A stretch of 64,000 bases of DNA from Steinernema hermaphroditum (lineage: Eukaryota > Nematoda > Chromadorea > Rhabditida > Steinernematidae), in NCBI GenBank assembly GCA_030435675.1, contig CM059621.1, forward strand, positions 14,632,001-14,696,000, in the 5' to 3' direction. Positions 1-13,305 of the stretch are shown in pieces; position 1 is the stretch's first letter, and each line of letters starts with the position of its first letter. The notes beneath the pieces were generated by a model that saw only the letters and a list, made by a program, of their open reading frames with translations, did no database searches and was not told the DNA's origin. Position numbers and translations under genes: made by a program.

Positions 1-342
1 CCATTGAAAACTCTGCAGTCGTTCTGCGCTATCTGGAAGCCGCTTGACTCTGCTTTATACAACTCCTGCGCACAATTCACTCGTCAATTAACCTTTTGTT
101 ACAACGACAACCGTTTGGAGGCCCCCAACACCGAGATCGAACCACAAAGCCGATGTTCTGAGATTTTCCGATCGCTGATTCATCATCTCCATTCGATGTT
201 CACTAACCGAGAGCTGACTGCAATCATCGAACGCGACCAAGACTATATACCGACTGTTGAAGACATTTTGCCGTTGACCACTAATTTCGACGTGCATAAC
301 AACGATCGGCTAATTCGCAGTAGAAAGCGAAAATTCATATGA
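1..342 (+). CDS. Possible 3' end of an unidentified gene, cut by the window edge
   Basis: The frame is open from the first bases and ends in TGA at about 340-342, giving roughly 112 residues. No ATG is needed at the left edge because the frame may continue outside the window. The residues look like ordinary globular protein (mixed charged and hydrophobic, a basic tail ending RSRKRKF I) with no low-complexity run. I do not recognise a domain. No AATAAA is obvious within the next 150 bases. It would run convergently with the profilin gene. It could equally be a chance open frame; transcript data or the preceding sequence would decide. Confidence 0.3.
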   Translation, partial: PLKTLQSFCAIWKPLDSALYNSCAQFTRQLTFCYNDNRLEAPNTEIEPQSRCSEIFRSLIHHLHSMFTNRELTAIIERDQDYIPTVEDILPLTTNFDVHNNDRLIRSRKRKFI

Positions 343-531
343 TTCAGATACTGCGGTTGCCGTAAAATCAATAGGCCATCCCTTCGTCAATAGATCCGGC
401 TGGTCGTTGAGCGAATATCCCTCACGAGTGAAGAACCGACCGGTTGAAAGCAACATATAAAGAGATAAACACAGTATCTAAAACACACCAATTTATATCG
501 GTTATACAATTACAGCTGTTAATTCAATGAA

Positions 532-977
532 TTAATATCCAGTGCCGACGAGGTATTCGGCGAGCTTCTCAACGGCAGAGCGAGTCTCCGATCCGGCAGC
601 GTTCTCTCCTTCGTATAGGGCAACAAGGATAGCTGAAGCAGAGCAAATGTACTAGGAACTGCACATATCAACAACGAACCAGACGTAGTCTTTGCGGCGA
701 AGAAGCCGGTCTTCTCCTTCTTGCCGAAGATGAGGTTTTCTTCAGTGCGCGGCACAATGTAATGCACCCCCTCGAGGTCGCAGCCGGAGCTCGGGACAGC
801 TTGAATATTGTCGAACAAGGTGGCGAAAGTCTTCAGCTCAGCCTCCGTGGCTTTGAATTCTTTGTCTCCTGTCGATCGGGCCCACACAGATCCATCAGGA
901 TACCCAATGATCGCAGCACGCTTGATCGACGCGCTGCTGTCGAGAAGGTTGGTGATGTAAGCGTCCCAGCCAGACAT
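532..977 (-). CDS. Profilin
   Basis: Profilin binds monomeric actin and poly-proline and feeds actin to formins and WASP-family machinery in the cytoplasm. Two exons, 977-680 and 632-532, are separated by a 47-bp GT-AG intron; the joined product is 132 aa, the usual profilin length. It opens with MSGWDAYI, the N-terminal profilin signature, and carries the conserved central stretch with DGSVWAR, the PRTEE motif and FGKKEKTGFFAAK before the splice. The second exon supplies ILVALYEGE and the C-terminal helix ending GTGY. A continuous frame through the intron gives a false basic C-terminus, so the spliced form is clearly right. The ATG lies 11 bases behind a TTTCAG acceptor, consistent with trans-splicing or a 5' UTR intron; the longer upstream Met reads through that acceptor. 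C. elegans has three profilins and I cannot say which is the orthologue. Confidence 0.95.
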
Positions 978-1039
978 AGTGCAAATATCTGAAATTAAAC
1001 CAAAATCAGAGGTGCAAATGGCGGAGAGCACGCAGTAGG

Positions 1040-3893
1040 AAGAACGCGTTGAAATGAGAGATGAATCATCAAATAGCGAGCGGAATCACGCGCCAGTCGG
1101 AAGACAAAACATTAGCAACTATCAACGGTAGCGGGGACGGTAATGCAGTGACCAAATGCAAGCGGCGCCTCACCAACGTGGATAGAATCATGTGAACAGA
1201 GAGAAGACTGAAAAATCAACAAAATAGGTTACCTACGTGCGACACATCGATAAGCGTGTACAATCTCTTAGATAAACGTTAATTTTAGATTTCCAAAAGA
1301 ATAAGGCAATGATTACAGTAAGCACCCAGGCAGATAATAGTATTTAACACTCACCACCGCACAGATAGCGCGACAGCCAATGCAACCGGAGCGCAAGTGC
1401 AGCCAAATGCCTTGTTCGACTCGACAACAAAAAAAAAAGTCGCGCCGCGCGATTCACGGTCGGCGCTCCGACGTGCGAGCAAGTCCACGGCGGACGCTGG
1501 CCACCACACCCGCTGCAGTCGCGACTGTCAACGCTGCCTGCAAACTGAGGGCAGAGGCGCTCGCCTCGCAGTATGCACAAAAACGCCGTGGCTTGCTTGC
1601 CCGTTGCGACCGCGCCGCGTTGATTTGAAAAAACGCCGAATGTGGCGACGGGCCGAAAGGGGAAGGAGGAAACGAAAAGGAACGCGGGAGAGAGGAGACA
1701 GACTGCCATTTGAAATACATCGCGCGCACAAAAAGGCGAAAATGATCGGACAGACAGCGACTGTGGACACCAAGACAGCGGAACACAGAATTTGCAAATT
1801 TGGAGAGAGCGAGCCGCGCGATATAGAGGAAACCTTTAAATGATGGAAATGCGAAACTAATCAGATTCGGTGTTCAGCTTGGTGTTCATCTGGAACATGA
1901 AACACTTAATTTGACAAGCGCTTCGACGAATCTGACATTGCACTTCCCGTGCAGGAAAAGTAGGGGCGCACCAACCTGTCCGCCTGCACTCGGCAGTGAC
2001 CCAAAACTTTTCTGCCTCTCGCTCGCTCTTCTTCGCTGCGAGACCCTTCTCACTTTCATGCTACTTGTAAAAGTAAAGAGCCGTTCATACTCGGCGGGTA
2101 AGCCGCGCATGCGTCCTTTTCCATCCGGCGTGGGCTTTTTTGCTACAAATGAAAACGGCATCGTATGAAGTCACCAAGCAAAAACCGTTCTTGTCGCGCT
2201 CGCAGCGGCGACGGCTGAAGCCAGACAGACGCTGTTTGTCAGAAGAGACGAACTGCGCGGCCACATTCGTTGATGGATGATTGTGAAATGGCCGGCCTAA
2301 TCTATTCGCTGCCGGCTACCCTTACGAAACCGACGAAGTCCAACCCCCGGCCCCGGGCGGTTGACTAATCATCGACAGCGCGAATGCCCTCTCTCCCACG
2401 CTGACTCATCGGAGGATATGCGAGACGGTCTCTCTGATGAGTGACTACGTTGGATGACCGCAGCCGTAGGCGACGGCGGTATGATGATCAGCAAAAGGGA
2501 AAAATGGTTACGTGTTGTGATAAGTGCCGCCACGAAGGGAAGGCGAACGCAGTGAATCACGCGACCGATGATCCACGTCGACTGTGTGTGCAGAAGTCGA
2601 TTTGGTTGGTGTCTCAGCGACGGCGCTTCGCAACACAAGAGAGGCGCCGGCAACAATTTTCGCATTTACACACTTTTCCATTGTTGGCCGGCGGGGATGA
2701 CCGCGTTGTGAGTGAAGTGGATCGATTTCGAGCGACTGCGCAATTAAAGAGGCGAATTGGCGAACAGTAGCTGCGATGGTTTCCCCCCTCCGGGAGCAAA
2801 GCAATTACGCACGCCGTCGCCGGGAAAGCGATACAGGAGGGGAGAAAGGAAATTGTGGAAATCGATGTTGAGGACGGGGAGTGATTATCGGCGGAATTGA
2901 AAGCAAATTGTACGGAGACGTTTTCGAATTTTCGATTTCCCTCCAAATTTATCGTCCCAAAAGTTGCTGTCACTTTGGTGCTAAAGTGCTAGTGCCTGTC
3001 GAGCGGAAAGAGACAACTAGTGGAAGAAGAAGTGTTCAAAGCGAGTGGCGGGCAGATTACAGTACTGGCGCTTACGGTGGTCTCTTAAAATAGAATGATG
3101 TCTCGTCTGATTGTCTACGATGGCTTTCCCATGCAAATTGACGCAGACCAGACAGTGAAAAGTTCGAGAAGACCGGAGAACAGACAGTCTGGGATAGACA
3201 GTCTGCAGACCAGACAGCAGAAGTTTCGGGAACGAATCTGCAAAAACGAGACAACGCGTCTGTATAGTAGACGAGTGAGTCTGTTTTCAACAAACACTAA
3301 AGAAAGGATACTTGTTTCGAAATTTTTGTTTTTTGACGTTGTCGTCGAAACGACTCCACTGAGACCGCAGATGGCGCGGCAGACGCAAGCGAGCAGAAGT
3401 CTGTTTGATGTGTAATTTAGACTTGAGACAATTGGATTAGATCGTGCGCACCGCCCCATTAATAATGTATTCCTTAGGCGCCCGGGCCAAATGGTTTGTG
3501 GAGCCGCTGCCGGCGCCGGCTCATTACGTAGTCATGCGGGAGTTGTGCGCTCCGATTACAAGCCCAAACAAGCGCTGATTTATTCTTTTCCGCCGTGACC
3601 GTTTGCGTCGTTGATGGAGCTGACGTATCGCCGAGAAAAAGCGTCTCGAGGCGGTTTTTCAATGGTGCAGCTGCTGACAGCAGGAGAGGACTTGCTCTGA
3701 CACGGACACGGTAGCTCGACCTTCAAAGTTTAATTATCGAACAGAATTATTATTTACTTGATATTATAAACGGATGGGAACTTATTTACAAAACTCGTTG
3801 AACGTTTTCGATTGAATGACACGTCGTGATACTTGGAAACCGCGAGATCACAACACCCGGGGTTGGACTGGTTAGGTAGAATAAAGCTTGGAG
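1040..3893. other. Intergenic, no supported gene
   Basis: About 2.85 kb between the profilin start and the 3' end of the SLC44 gene. It includes a GC-rich block at about 1340-1720 that is open in several frames on both strands; the translations are Arg/Ser/Ala-rich in every frame, as expected from base composition. From 3100 to 3260 there are many copies of short CAGAC/GTCTG words. I see no exon chain with splice sites, and no domain. Regulatory DNA for profilin is likely near 1000-1800 but no specific site can be named. Confidence 0.5.
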
Positions 3894-6800
3894 CTAACTG
3901 GCGTCGGAGAACTGGTTCTGGTTGCCGAGAATCTTCTTCAGCGAATCGGACATGTAAAACGGTTTCTGTGTAGATCCGTCGTTGTTCTCGCTGTCTTCCA
4001 CTAAACCGAGAGATACAGTAATTGCGTTCGGAATGAGCAGTGACTCACAAAAACAGAGGAAGATCGTATTCACTCCCATCTCGTAGACGTCGAAGAATGT
4101 GTCACAGATGTAGTAAGAACCGATGAGGACGACGATCACGGGGACGAAATAGTAGTAGAGATCGACTCTTGGAATAGGGTGGACGTCCCATCGGCCGGTG
4201 AAGTAGATAAACGCGACGGCGCCTGAAGCAAGTTTGTTTGAATCAGAGATGATTAGTTTTGACTTACCCATTCCGAGGGTAATTGTGGCTTTTCCAAGGA
4301 ACAATAGGAAGGTCGTGACACGATCAAGTACCACGACTCTGACGATGTTTCTGGTGACCAGAGAGAAGGAGTCTCGTGCTGACCGACAGAATCCTTTCCC
4401 GTATATGGCTATCATGATGTACGCTCGCTTCGTTAGGAACTTCAGAACGTGTTCCAGAATGTAGAAGAGGCAGGAAAGAGCTCTGAAAGTAATTCCCACT
4501 AACGTTTTGTTTCTCTGAACGGACGCACCTATAGATGAACTTCAAAACGACGTTCTCCGCTCCAACGAGACGCTTTTGAAGGAAGTCCAGGATGGCCCGG
4601 AAGAACTTGACGATCGCCAATATTAGCGATCCGAATGCAATCGACCCCATGTTGTAGCGAAGTGCGCGACCGAACGATCGGAGCACTGGCAAGCTGGGAA
4701 CGTCGCGGGGCTTCTTGAATGCCCAATAGTAGCTAGCGAACGCTCCGGCAAGGGTCGTTTGCGCAAGACCAGAAACGAAGCAGGTGAGCCAGAAGAAACC
4801 GAAGAGGTTGTAAGCTTGGAGACCCATGATTCGATTGCTGTCCTTGGTGAGGTTCACGTACTGGCAGTTCGGGTCCTAAAAAGTACATTATTACATTTTG
4901 GCTTTTGCACGTCTAATGTCTGCCTATCTAGTCTACGTTACGTAAAGCATTCCAACCCAATGACTATCGGTGTGCAACTGCTACTAGTTAGCACTAGAGA
5001 TATAAGTGATGTCTATCGAAGCTCATCACTGTCTAACAGACATTCAGACTATGCAGCAGATTCCAGAACGTACCACTCCAAGACTTCCACAGTCGCACTG
5101 CTCTCCGTTCTCGATGGGCTCGATGCCGATCTTCCTTCGGCAATTCTCTTCTCCCGACGTTGCAAGCCAGATCGCGATTGTGGCCCAAAGCACAAATACG
5201 AGCATGTGCATAACGAACGGCAGCAGTGGGAAGAACAGCGTGGACGTCATGTTGTTGAGCGCTTTGCTCGTCTCAGCGATCAGTTTCGTGGCCAAGCGGA
5301 TTCGGGAGCGAATGAAGCATATGATGATGAGTGTGATGGCCAGTACAACGCTGATTATGATGGCGAAGATCAACCAAGTAGCGGGCATCTCGAGGTACAG
5401 CGAGAAGTCCGGTTGGAAGGAAAAGTCGTTGACGGCGCCGGCATCTCTCAACTCAGTGAAGCGATACCAGCAGAATCCAGCTCCTGGAATCAACTCGCAC
5501 AGTTATAAGGGATAAAAAGCTAGCTTAAGCACCTGCAGCCAAGAACGCGACGACTCCGAGCATGCTGAGCCAGATCATCAGACCTCCGAGGATACGAATC
5601 ACGAAAATCCAAATGAAACTGATGATGGCCGAAGCGAATAGCAGCGTGAGGATCTGCCACCATGTCTTGCTCAGATCGTAGGCAATCTTTTGAACGATCG
5701 GAGCCTTCGAATTGCGCAGCTTGTCCTCACTGAATATACTTCTTAGTCATCGCTGTGCAAAATCCGTATCTTACGCTGTCGAGTTAGCAATTTTCCACTC
5801 GCTCGGAATACGATCGCCATCACTGCCGAACTTTTGGATCAGTTGGTCGAGCGTGGAGTTCGCTTGCTGAGCATCGTTCAGCGCCTCACCGGCTTTGACG
5901 AGAATGTCAGGAATGCAGCGTCCGAACACTGCAAAATATGAGTGATAAACTTCAGATTTCAGAGCCACACTGACCGGGCGTCGACGCCACTGTGTACGAG
6001 GTGCAGATGCCCTGCTGGACAACAGTTCGCAATGCCTCGAAGTTGTTGATTGTTTCGATAATTTTCGGATCTTCGCAGATGACGTGACGCCGGACCTCCT
6101 CCTTGAAATTGGTCATCGGAAGTTGGACTTGGAGTTTTAGGTAGCTGAACGCCTCTCGAGGACATTCCTCGACGCACACCTAAAAGGAACATATGTATTC
6201 AGGAAACCAAATATTCGGTTTAGACATAAACATAAGCACAAACTGATTGAAAGCTCTCCGCAAACTATACAGGAGAGAGAAACAACCACTCATCGTTTGC
6301 ATTGCGTCGCCTGATTTATGTGTCTAGACCAAAACGTCGGATTTGCAAAATGCTTCACACTTTGTGTGCATATCCATAGACGGTAGATTATCTAATAGAC
6401 GACAGACCAAGTGACTTCATTCTAGACAATTGTTACAGGCTCAACTGGTCGTTTGAAGGTTAGAACCCAACCGGTCATACATGTCGACAGCGTCTAACAT
6501 AAGAAAGAGACAGCCATCTTGCACACCTAACGCTCCAAAACCTTCTGAACGTGTGCAAAGGGACAAGACTGAATGAACAACTTCGTGGCTCACAATCCAA
6601 ACATCTCCTTGTATTTATTTTTCCCTTTATGTGCACCCCTCCCATTCGATCAGCAACCAAAGAGAGGACTCCTCTCAGCCCCCCACTCACAGCTAATCTC
6701 AAAACGGCAAAACAATTTTGAGCGCGCCAGACTAGTGTTGTTGCGGGAATTTTTCATGACGCAAGAGAGAACGACGAAGCTACACACAGTCTTTAAGATA

Positions 6801-7453
6801 TCGATTGTGAAGAAGAACTCACCTGAGGCGTCTGGCACCCGGCGAAGACGGACGAGTAGGAGACACATCTGGTGAGATCGAAGAAGAGCAAATAGGGCTT
6901 CGAACTCATGTTGTAGTAGCCGGGCCGATCGTACCCACAGATTCTGCCCTTCGAGTCCGTCGGGTGGATGATTCTCTCCGGTTTTCCCCACATAAATCCT
7001 AAGGGTCTGTTGTATTACGGTAGTGAGTGAAGTCAGCTCACCGAGAACGGCAACGAATCCCCATCCGAGAATGAAGGCGATGATGAGGAGACAGCAGAGG
7101 ACGTCGGTGCAGCCCCTACGAGTAGAAGTTATAGGATTCTTTCCAGGAGGCTTCGTGAAGCTGAAGTTCGCCGGCTTCCGCGACCCCTCCGGCGAGTCCT
7201 TGTCGATGAGCTGGAACTCGTCGGCGCTGATGGGAGGCGCGTAGGCGGGAGGCGAGAGGAGCCGGGAAGCGGCTTCCGGGGAAGTCGGATGCGGCAACGG
7301 CGGGTACATCGGGAATGCCCTAGCGGCGTCTGCCTCTTCGCGCGGCTGCGGCGGAGCCGTTGGATAAACATGCTGCTGGAAGTGAGGGTTGAAGGGAGGC
7401 GGAGGATGCCGCGGCGTCGGCGACTGATGAACTCTGGAGTTGTCCTTGCCCAT
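3894..7453 (-). CDS. chtl-1: Choline transporter-like protein, SLC44 family
   Basis: Multi-pass membrane protein of the CTL/SLC44 family, linked to choline or ethanolamine transport. Ten exons keep frame: 7453-7042, 6998-6823, 6179-5975, 5928-5775, 5729-5533, 5483-5074, 4875-4529, 4482-4268, 4222-4049, 4000-3894; 798 aa, close to the family size. The proline-rich cytosolic N-terminus (about 1-110) is followed by RRGCTDVLCCLL at the first membrane segment, the family signature. Next come DSKGRICGYDRPG and FFDLTRCVSYSS with extracellular cysteines. Hydrophobic segments appear in exons 5, 6, 7 and 9. Near the C-terminus are RAYIMIAIYGKGFC and LEDSENNDGSTQKP FYMS, both classic SLC44 signatures. 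The ATG lies 17 bases behind a TTTTTCAG acceptor. Intron 2 (about 640 bp) is the only long one. The nematode orthologue is chtl-1. Confidence 0.95.
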
Positions 7454-7455
7454 CT

Positions 7456-10400
7456 TGGTTCAACTACCCGAAGCTGAAAAAGAGAGAGCATTAGAGAAGG
7501 GGTTGACAAACTCGGAGATAAACACGAACAACAACAACACAATAAACTGACGTCCGTTTTCCCACTTTCAAGAGCACTTAGGGGGAAATTTGATAGTGGG
7601 AAAACAAACAGAGAGAATCCCTGCGATCTAATACGCCATCATCGTGAAATGAAGTCAAAAAGGATGCTTAATTCGCAAATTTTGACACTTTTATTCGCAG
7701 TTGCGCCCAACCAAAAAATGCGTCTAAATAAAAGTTGCAATTCACTCAGCTGACCACAAACCACGGAAAAGAGTACTTTAGTGAAAGTTCTGCAAAAGGA
7801 AGTGGCGACAATTTCCTTCCAAGGCCAATAGAGTGACCGACGCCCAAATGGTCATCGATTGTTTTCGGTTGAGGTGCCACCACAATGGACAATCGATTAT
7901 GCACTCATACCTTTACCTCTCCGCTTTCTCAGGTCATAAAAAAAACGAGCAGGCTTGGATACCCACCATACAAGACTCTATAAAGGTGTTTAAGCAAAAG
8001 AATGTCAAGACTACGGTACGGCACTGGCGGATTACGGTGATGATGGAATGGAAAAGGGACAATGATAAGGATATCAAACGTCCGGAAATGCATCAGATAA
8101 GCTAAAAAATGACGCACAATATAACCTTATCACCGAAACGAGCGCTCGCGATACGGTAAACATCTCAAATGAGTTCTGCGCCACTTCCAGAAGAAGCATG
8201 ACATGATTAGTTGTTTCCAGTGACACAAAGAAAGCCAGAAACTACCGAAACAACGACAATAAACATCAAAGAGAATCATATGTCATATCCGCACTCTATC
8301 ACACCTCTGGAACAGATCCGATCGCCTAAAAACGCGCTCAGAACAACCACCGACATCGCCTAACAAAGCTTCGCCGCTTGAATGCTTGCAATCAGCAAAA
8401 ACCCCACAGGGAAAAGAAGAATTGACGAGACGAACAAACAGATGATTCTGAGGAGAAGTCCAATTTAATTTCATCAGTTCTTTCATCAGGCTGTAAGTAA
8501 ATAAATGGAACGAACATGACAGCAGAACAAACAACGCCAAAAATACACTCCGTACTAATCAACAGTCATTTCCTATTTGCGAAACTGGCCCTGAAACGCA
8601 GAAGTCATCATAGCCTTTAATAGATAAGGCACGTAATCTTCGCAAAATATCCCTTTCGCCACTTGAAAAACAGCCAAGAGAAGCGATGCATGCAAAACGA
8701 ACAGCAAATATCGTAATTTTGGAGCAGAAGTTTGTCCCGGACATGCCACAGAGTCGATCAATTCGCTCTGGCGCTTCTGACAGGTAGCGGAGCGTAACAT
8801 CACCGCAATTACATACGTTTAATCCGGTGGAAAACAATAGGTGTCTAATACCTGTCTAACAATCACAGATCGAGCCCTATAAAGTGCGCGCCCATCTACC
8901 GTGCAAACAAACAGTTTTCGCATTACGAACTACGGTCAACAAAATGGAATTTTGCAGAAAATCAAGAGTCTAGACCGTACATTCATACAAGCAACAGTCC
9001 ACCGGGAACACACCCTAAACATCTGTAAAAGTGAACGAGCGCGCGCGAGTGCTAGCAAAAAGGACGACCGAGTGAAATCCCCCGAATCAATCGAATCGGA
9101 TGGCCGAACTTGTCGCGCGTCAACTGCAATCGGAGAATCCGGTTCGAGCTGTGGTGAAGAAGATGACCGCCAGCGACGTCACCGCCAGAGAAGCAGATGT
9201 ACGGACTGTGCGCGCGTGAGGTGCGAGGTTGTAGACATAGACAGAACGGTCGCCGCCGCGATTAGACGAGTTTGGATCGCTGAAGCAGACAGGAGAGGGT
9301 CATTTTCGGTGACGGGACATCGGAGCAGCGGTCGTTGCCTTCTGTGTTGCGCAACACGCGAATTAACAGCTGGCACTGGGAGATGTTATAACGAGCGAAA
9401 GAACCCGTTTTTGTGCGCTAGAAGAGGACAATGAGCGTTGTCGTCGGAGGGTAAATGGAAGCGGCGGCGATGACCTTCTGCTGCGCGGATTCTGACTCAG
9501 CGCACGCCCGAAACTGCTAAGAAACTGGCTCTGTCGGCTCTTAGCCGTCGGAGATCTCGGTGATTCAGCGCAGATCGAATCTGCGATGACAAAACATTGC
9601 CTAACGGTCGTAATTTGGCCTTGTCGCGATAAGCATCGGACTTTGACACCTGTTTTGGGTTGTGCAGCTGACAAGTAGGCGGGTTAAAGAACGTTTTGGA
9701 GTCTCAAGAACGACCGATTGTATGAAATGAAGGAGTATTAGGTTCTGGGATTACGGTAGGCGCCCGGTGTTTAGAGGTGAGTCAGAAAGAGTCTACTTGT
9801 GCCGATCAGAGCCGTTTCATTAGGAGAGTTTCGTGCAAGATTACGGTGACGCCACTGCTGTGAATCGGGAATATATATGGAGGATTACGGTAGTTGTCTT
9901 GTGCTGAGAATGAGAGGCACAAGCTGCAGCTTCTTATCAAGTGCGGTGGAGCCATGAATAAACGCAGGATTGCGGTAATCCGTATCGAAATTCTTCATCA
10001 TTTGCTAGCATAGCGAAGTTGTAAGTATGAGTAAGCAATTGACTAGGCCCCCTGGTCGTCTCCTTCACCTCATTTGTCTATCTTCTCCTTTATGTAATCG
10101 GTCGTCCTCCGACTCTCTGCTTTGTTGTCTGCTCAGTCCTGGAGCACTTGCTCCATTCCTCACTTCTCATGTCCAGCCTCTAGAGGGAGGGTACCAATCA
10201 TGCGAGCGATATCAAGCCAATGGCAATAAGATATCCACCTAATTACTTTCATAAATTCGTGAATCTGCCGATCTACAACTTGCTTTCAGAACCTAGATTT
10301 TAAAATTTTATAAGAAAACACAAAAGAGAATAGGTCAAGCGTTATACCAATTTTTGAAACTGATTGAGCAAACAGAGAAGAGCAAACAGTGGCGACTTGA

Positions 10401-13305
10401 AGTGCAAACTTGATGCAAGAGGGAGCAATGGTGCGAACTTCTAGGTGGGGGATGCGTGGTAGAGCCCATAAAGACCACATATTAGGGTTAACAAGAAAGC
10501 AACTTCAAGATGAAACGTAATGAAAAACACTGAGAAAGAAAACAACCCCACAATTCCAGTGTGGTTCAGTTGGGCCAATTATAGAACGATAAGTGAAAAA
10601 AACAACAAAAGCTATGCAAGAAAACAAGTTTGGTCTCTTTAGTCTTGAGGGCCTCTTTGGTGGGTCCTTAGAATAGGACTCACTTAAGGTGGGGAATTTT
10701 AGGAAGAGTGAACAATTATGACATCAAAGTACTCTTCCACGTAGTAGGAAGCTGTTCGACCTCAAAACGTGGTTAATTAAAATCTGCACTTTCAGGGAAC
10801 TATTCCTGATATGAGATTCGTGATAAAACTGCCTAGATGGAACAGAGGGATAACGTGTTCTGACCCCTTCTCCTCGGACCCCAACGAAATATCACATTTT
10901 CCTACTCACCTTCAGGCCATTCTTGTCTCCACCGAACTGACCACATCCGTCTTCCCCACTCCCTAAATGTGATACATTTCGCCTTACCTCTTCCCTCCGG
11001 TGACGGCATTCCGAAGAGGAACCTCGAATTTGGGCAAGCTTTCTAAACAGTCCGCTCGTATAGCTTCCAAAAAACGGCTGAGACAAACCGTCGGCGACCT
11101 TATTAGTTTTCATTTGGACGTCGAGTGGACGAAGACGGGGACGGAGGAAACCCGAGTTAGGCGGGGAGCGGCTGCTCAAGTTCCTATGGAAACGAATTAA
11201 TTGGTTTTGTTACATGCTCACGCGATCGACGGCGGTGTGAAGTCTTCGTTACTGAGGACAGGTGTACTTAAAGTTGTTTCTGGGTCGAAGATGGTAGGGA
11301 TTTTGTACAAAAACGAGTTATGTAGGGCTTCGTCTCTATTGTAGATACGAAACTGTACCCTAAGGGACGAGTTGGTTAAAAGTGGCTTCTTATGTATACA
11401 TTATGATACAATTCGTGGGGATATTTCAATGAAATGCCTGCAGACGAAAGCTGTCTGAATATGGAGTCTAGAGTCTATGGAACAACCAGTCCATTCCCTG
11501 CATCTGTCTAGAATGGGGCATTCTGGAATGTCTGCATTTCTCACTTTGAGACACCCTTGTCTAGGAAACGGTGGGTCTAGTTCGCTTCGATAGCAGATAT
11601 TCGCATTCCTTTCGTCCAAAAATAGAGCAGTTCCAGTAGTAATAAGAAAGATCATCCTAGACATATACACTAAGCAAAGAAATAAACAGTGTTCGTGATC
11701 GACAAAGAGGATCGGCGGCGCCGAGTGGTTCCACGAAAGGGAGAACGTGTTTACTTTGGACCACTGTCAGAGGAGCCCGAGGAGCCATATGGGGAGAATA
11801 AAAGAAGAAGATCATAGCCGTGACTGCTGTGAATAAATTGATTTCATCGGCGGCGGCTTCAAGCGAGAAACAATGAAATGGGAATGGAAATTTCAGAAAA
11901 TGCACGAGCTAGTAAAAAAAGATGCACTATTTCACTAAAAGATGCACTAGATGCACTAAAGCGACTACTTAGAAGTTTTTTGCTCATTGTTGATTTAAGT
12001 AGATTTGTATACAGGCCAGACGTTACGTCTCAAAATGGCCCTAAGGACAATCGATTCTCCCTTCAAAACAGACTAAAATGAAACTGTCTATGATTTTATG
12101 GTTCTAGGCCGTCGTGAGGGGTGGATTGGTTGTTCTTAGGGACAGTTTTAAAGATAAAGTCTGGGTCTTGAGATGGCCAATAACTACAGTAGACTGTCTA
12201 AGTATGTTGCTGTCTCGATTCCTATCAAAACACCCTCAGGCGTGACTCACCGAACCCAACCTAACTACATCGTTGTTCACTTGTACATCGCGGAAAACAT
12301 GGCTAAACCGGTCGTCAACCTCCCTCTCCACTCGTGGCACCTTCAAGGCCACCTCAGCGAACCATCAAAAAAGCATCATCTTAGGCGCGAGATCAGAGGT
12401 CCGCCAGAGTTCAAATACGTGTCGCCGTCACTCTCCCCGCGTCTTCTCTTCCTCTTCGCTTCGGCGACCTTCTTGACGCCACAGGGACGCGTCGTTTGCA
12501 GCTGCCCCCACAGGACGATATTGCGGGTGGAAAGGTCAAGAGGAAGAGGGAAGCGCTTTCTCAGAAGATCATCTTCGAGGGAGTGGAATTGAAACAGAGA
12601 CTCATTGAAGCAACGTGTCTTCTGGGATAGACATGATGTCAGTGTTTATGTCTCACACCCACAGAAGGGGAAATGGAAGATGAATGGAAGTTAATTGAAT
12701 CAAAACACGAACGAAAATGGATGCTTAAGAGATAAAGACCAATGTGAACTTTTCAGCCATCTCTCATGCTTCAAGCCACCCATGAAGATCATAGGTAACT
12801 AAAAACAAAAGTGCACCATTAAGAGTATCTTTTAAGGACCATTCATAGTGAGAGATTCCAAAAAAAAACTCCAAAATCCCGTCGACTTACACGCACACCT
12901 GACCGTCTAAACACCCTTTGAAAGTTACAAAGAGGTGGTGTAGGTTAACAGAAATGATAAAGTTGGATATAAGCATTTAAATATTTATCTGGCTAAGTCT
13001 TTCATTGAAGTGCACCCACGAACATTTCTGACATAACCATATCCAAAGACTTAAGCAAGAGATGAAACAGCTGGTAAACCTCTATGTCATTTCCACTCCG
13101 TTCACTGTACCCCATAAGACACATTTCTCTACTTATCAATCCACTGTATTCCTCACAATCCACCTTCTTATTTTCGGTGTCATCCAAGTTATCATTTCGG
13201 TGTTGATCCATGAAATAAAGTCGCAAGCCGCCTTTTCATTCACCTTAGACATCACATTAACAATATTAACACAAAACAAAAAAAAAACAAAATAACACCA
13301 GCCTT
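7456..13305. other. Intergenic, no supported gene
   Basis: About 5.8 kb upstream of the SLC44 gene and downstream of the first Argonaute. An open frame at 8901-9434 (+) is Arg/Ser-rich, has no recognisable domain and no convincing splice sites. A short word close to GATTACGGTA recurs at 8030, 9750, 9840, 9882 and (variant) 9966. Otherwise I see AT-rich unique sequence with short hairpin-forming AGACAG/CTGTCT words around 11450-11560. Nothing here supports a gene call. Confidence 0.5.

Noticed and set aside
1344..1843. Several overlapping open frames of 80-148 codons on both strands
   Set aside because: All frames are open at once because the block is GC-rich; products are Arg/Ser/Ala-rich and lack splice sites or domains. 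More likely regulatory sequence.
8901..9434. 177-codon Arg-rich frame
   Set aside because: No domain, no splice signals, composition biased and not clearly GC-matched to real exons of the window.
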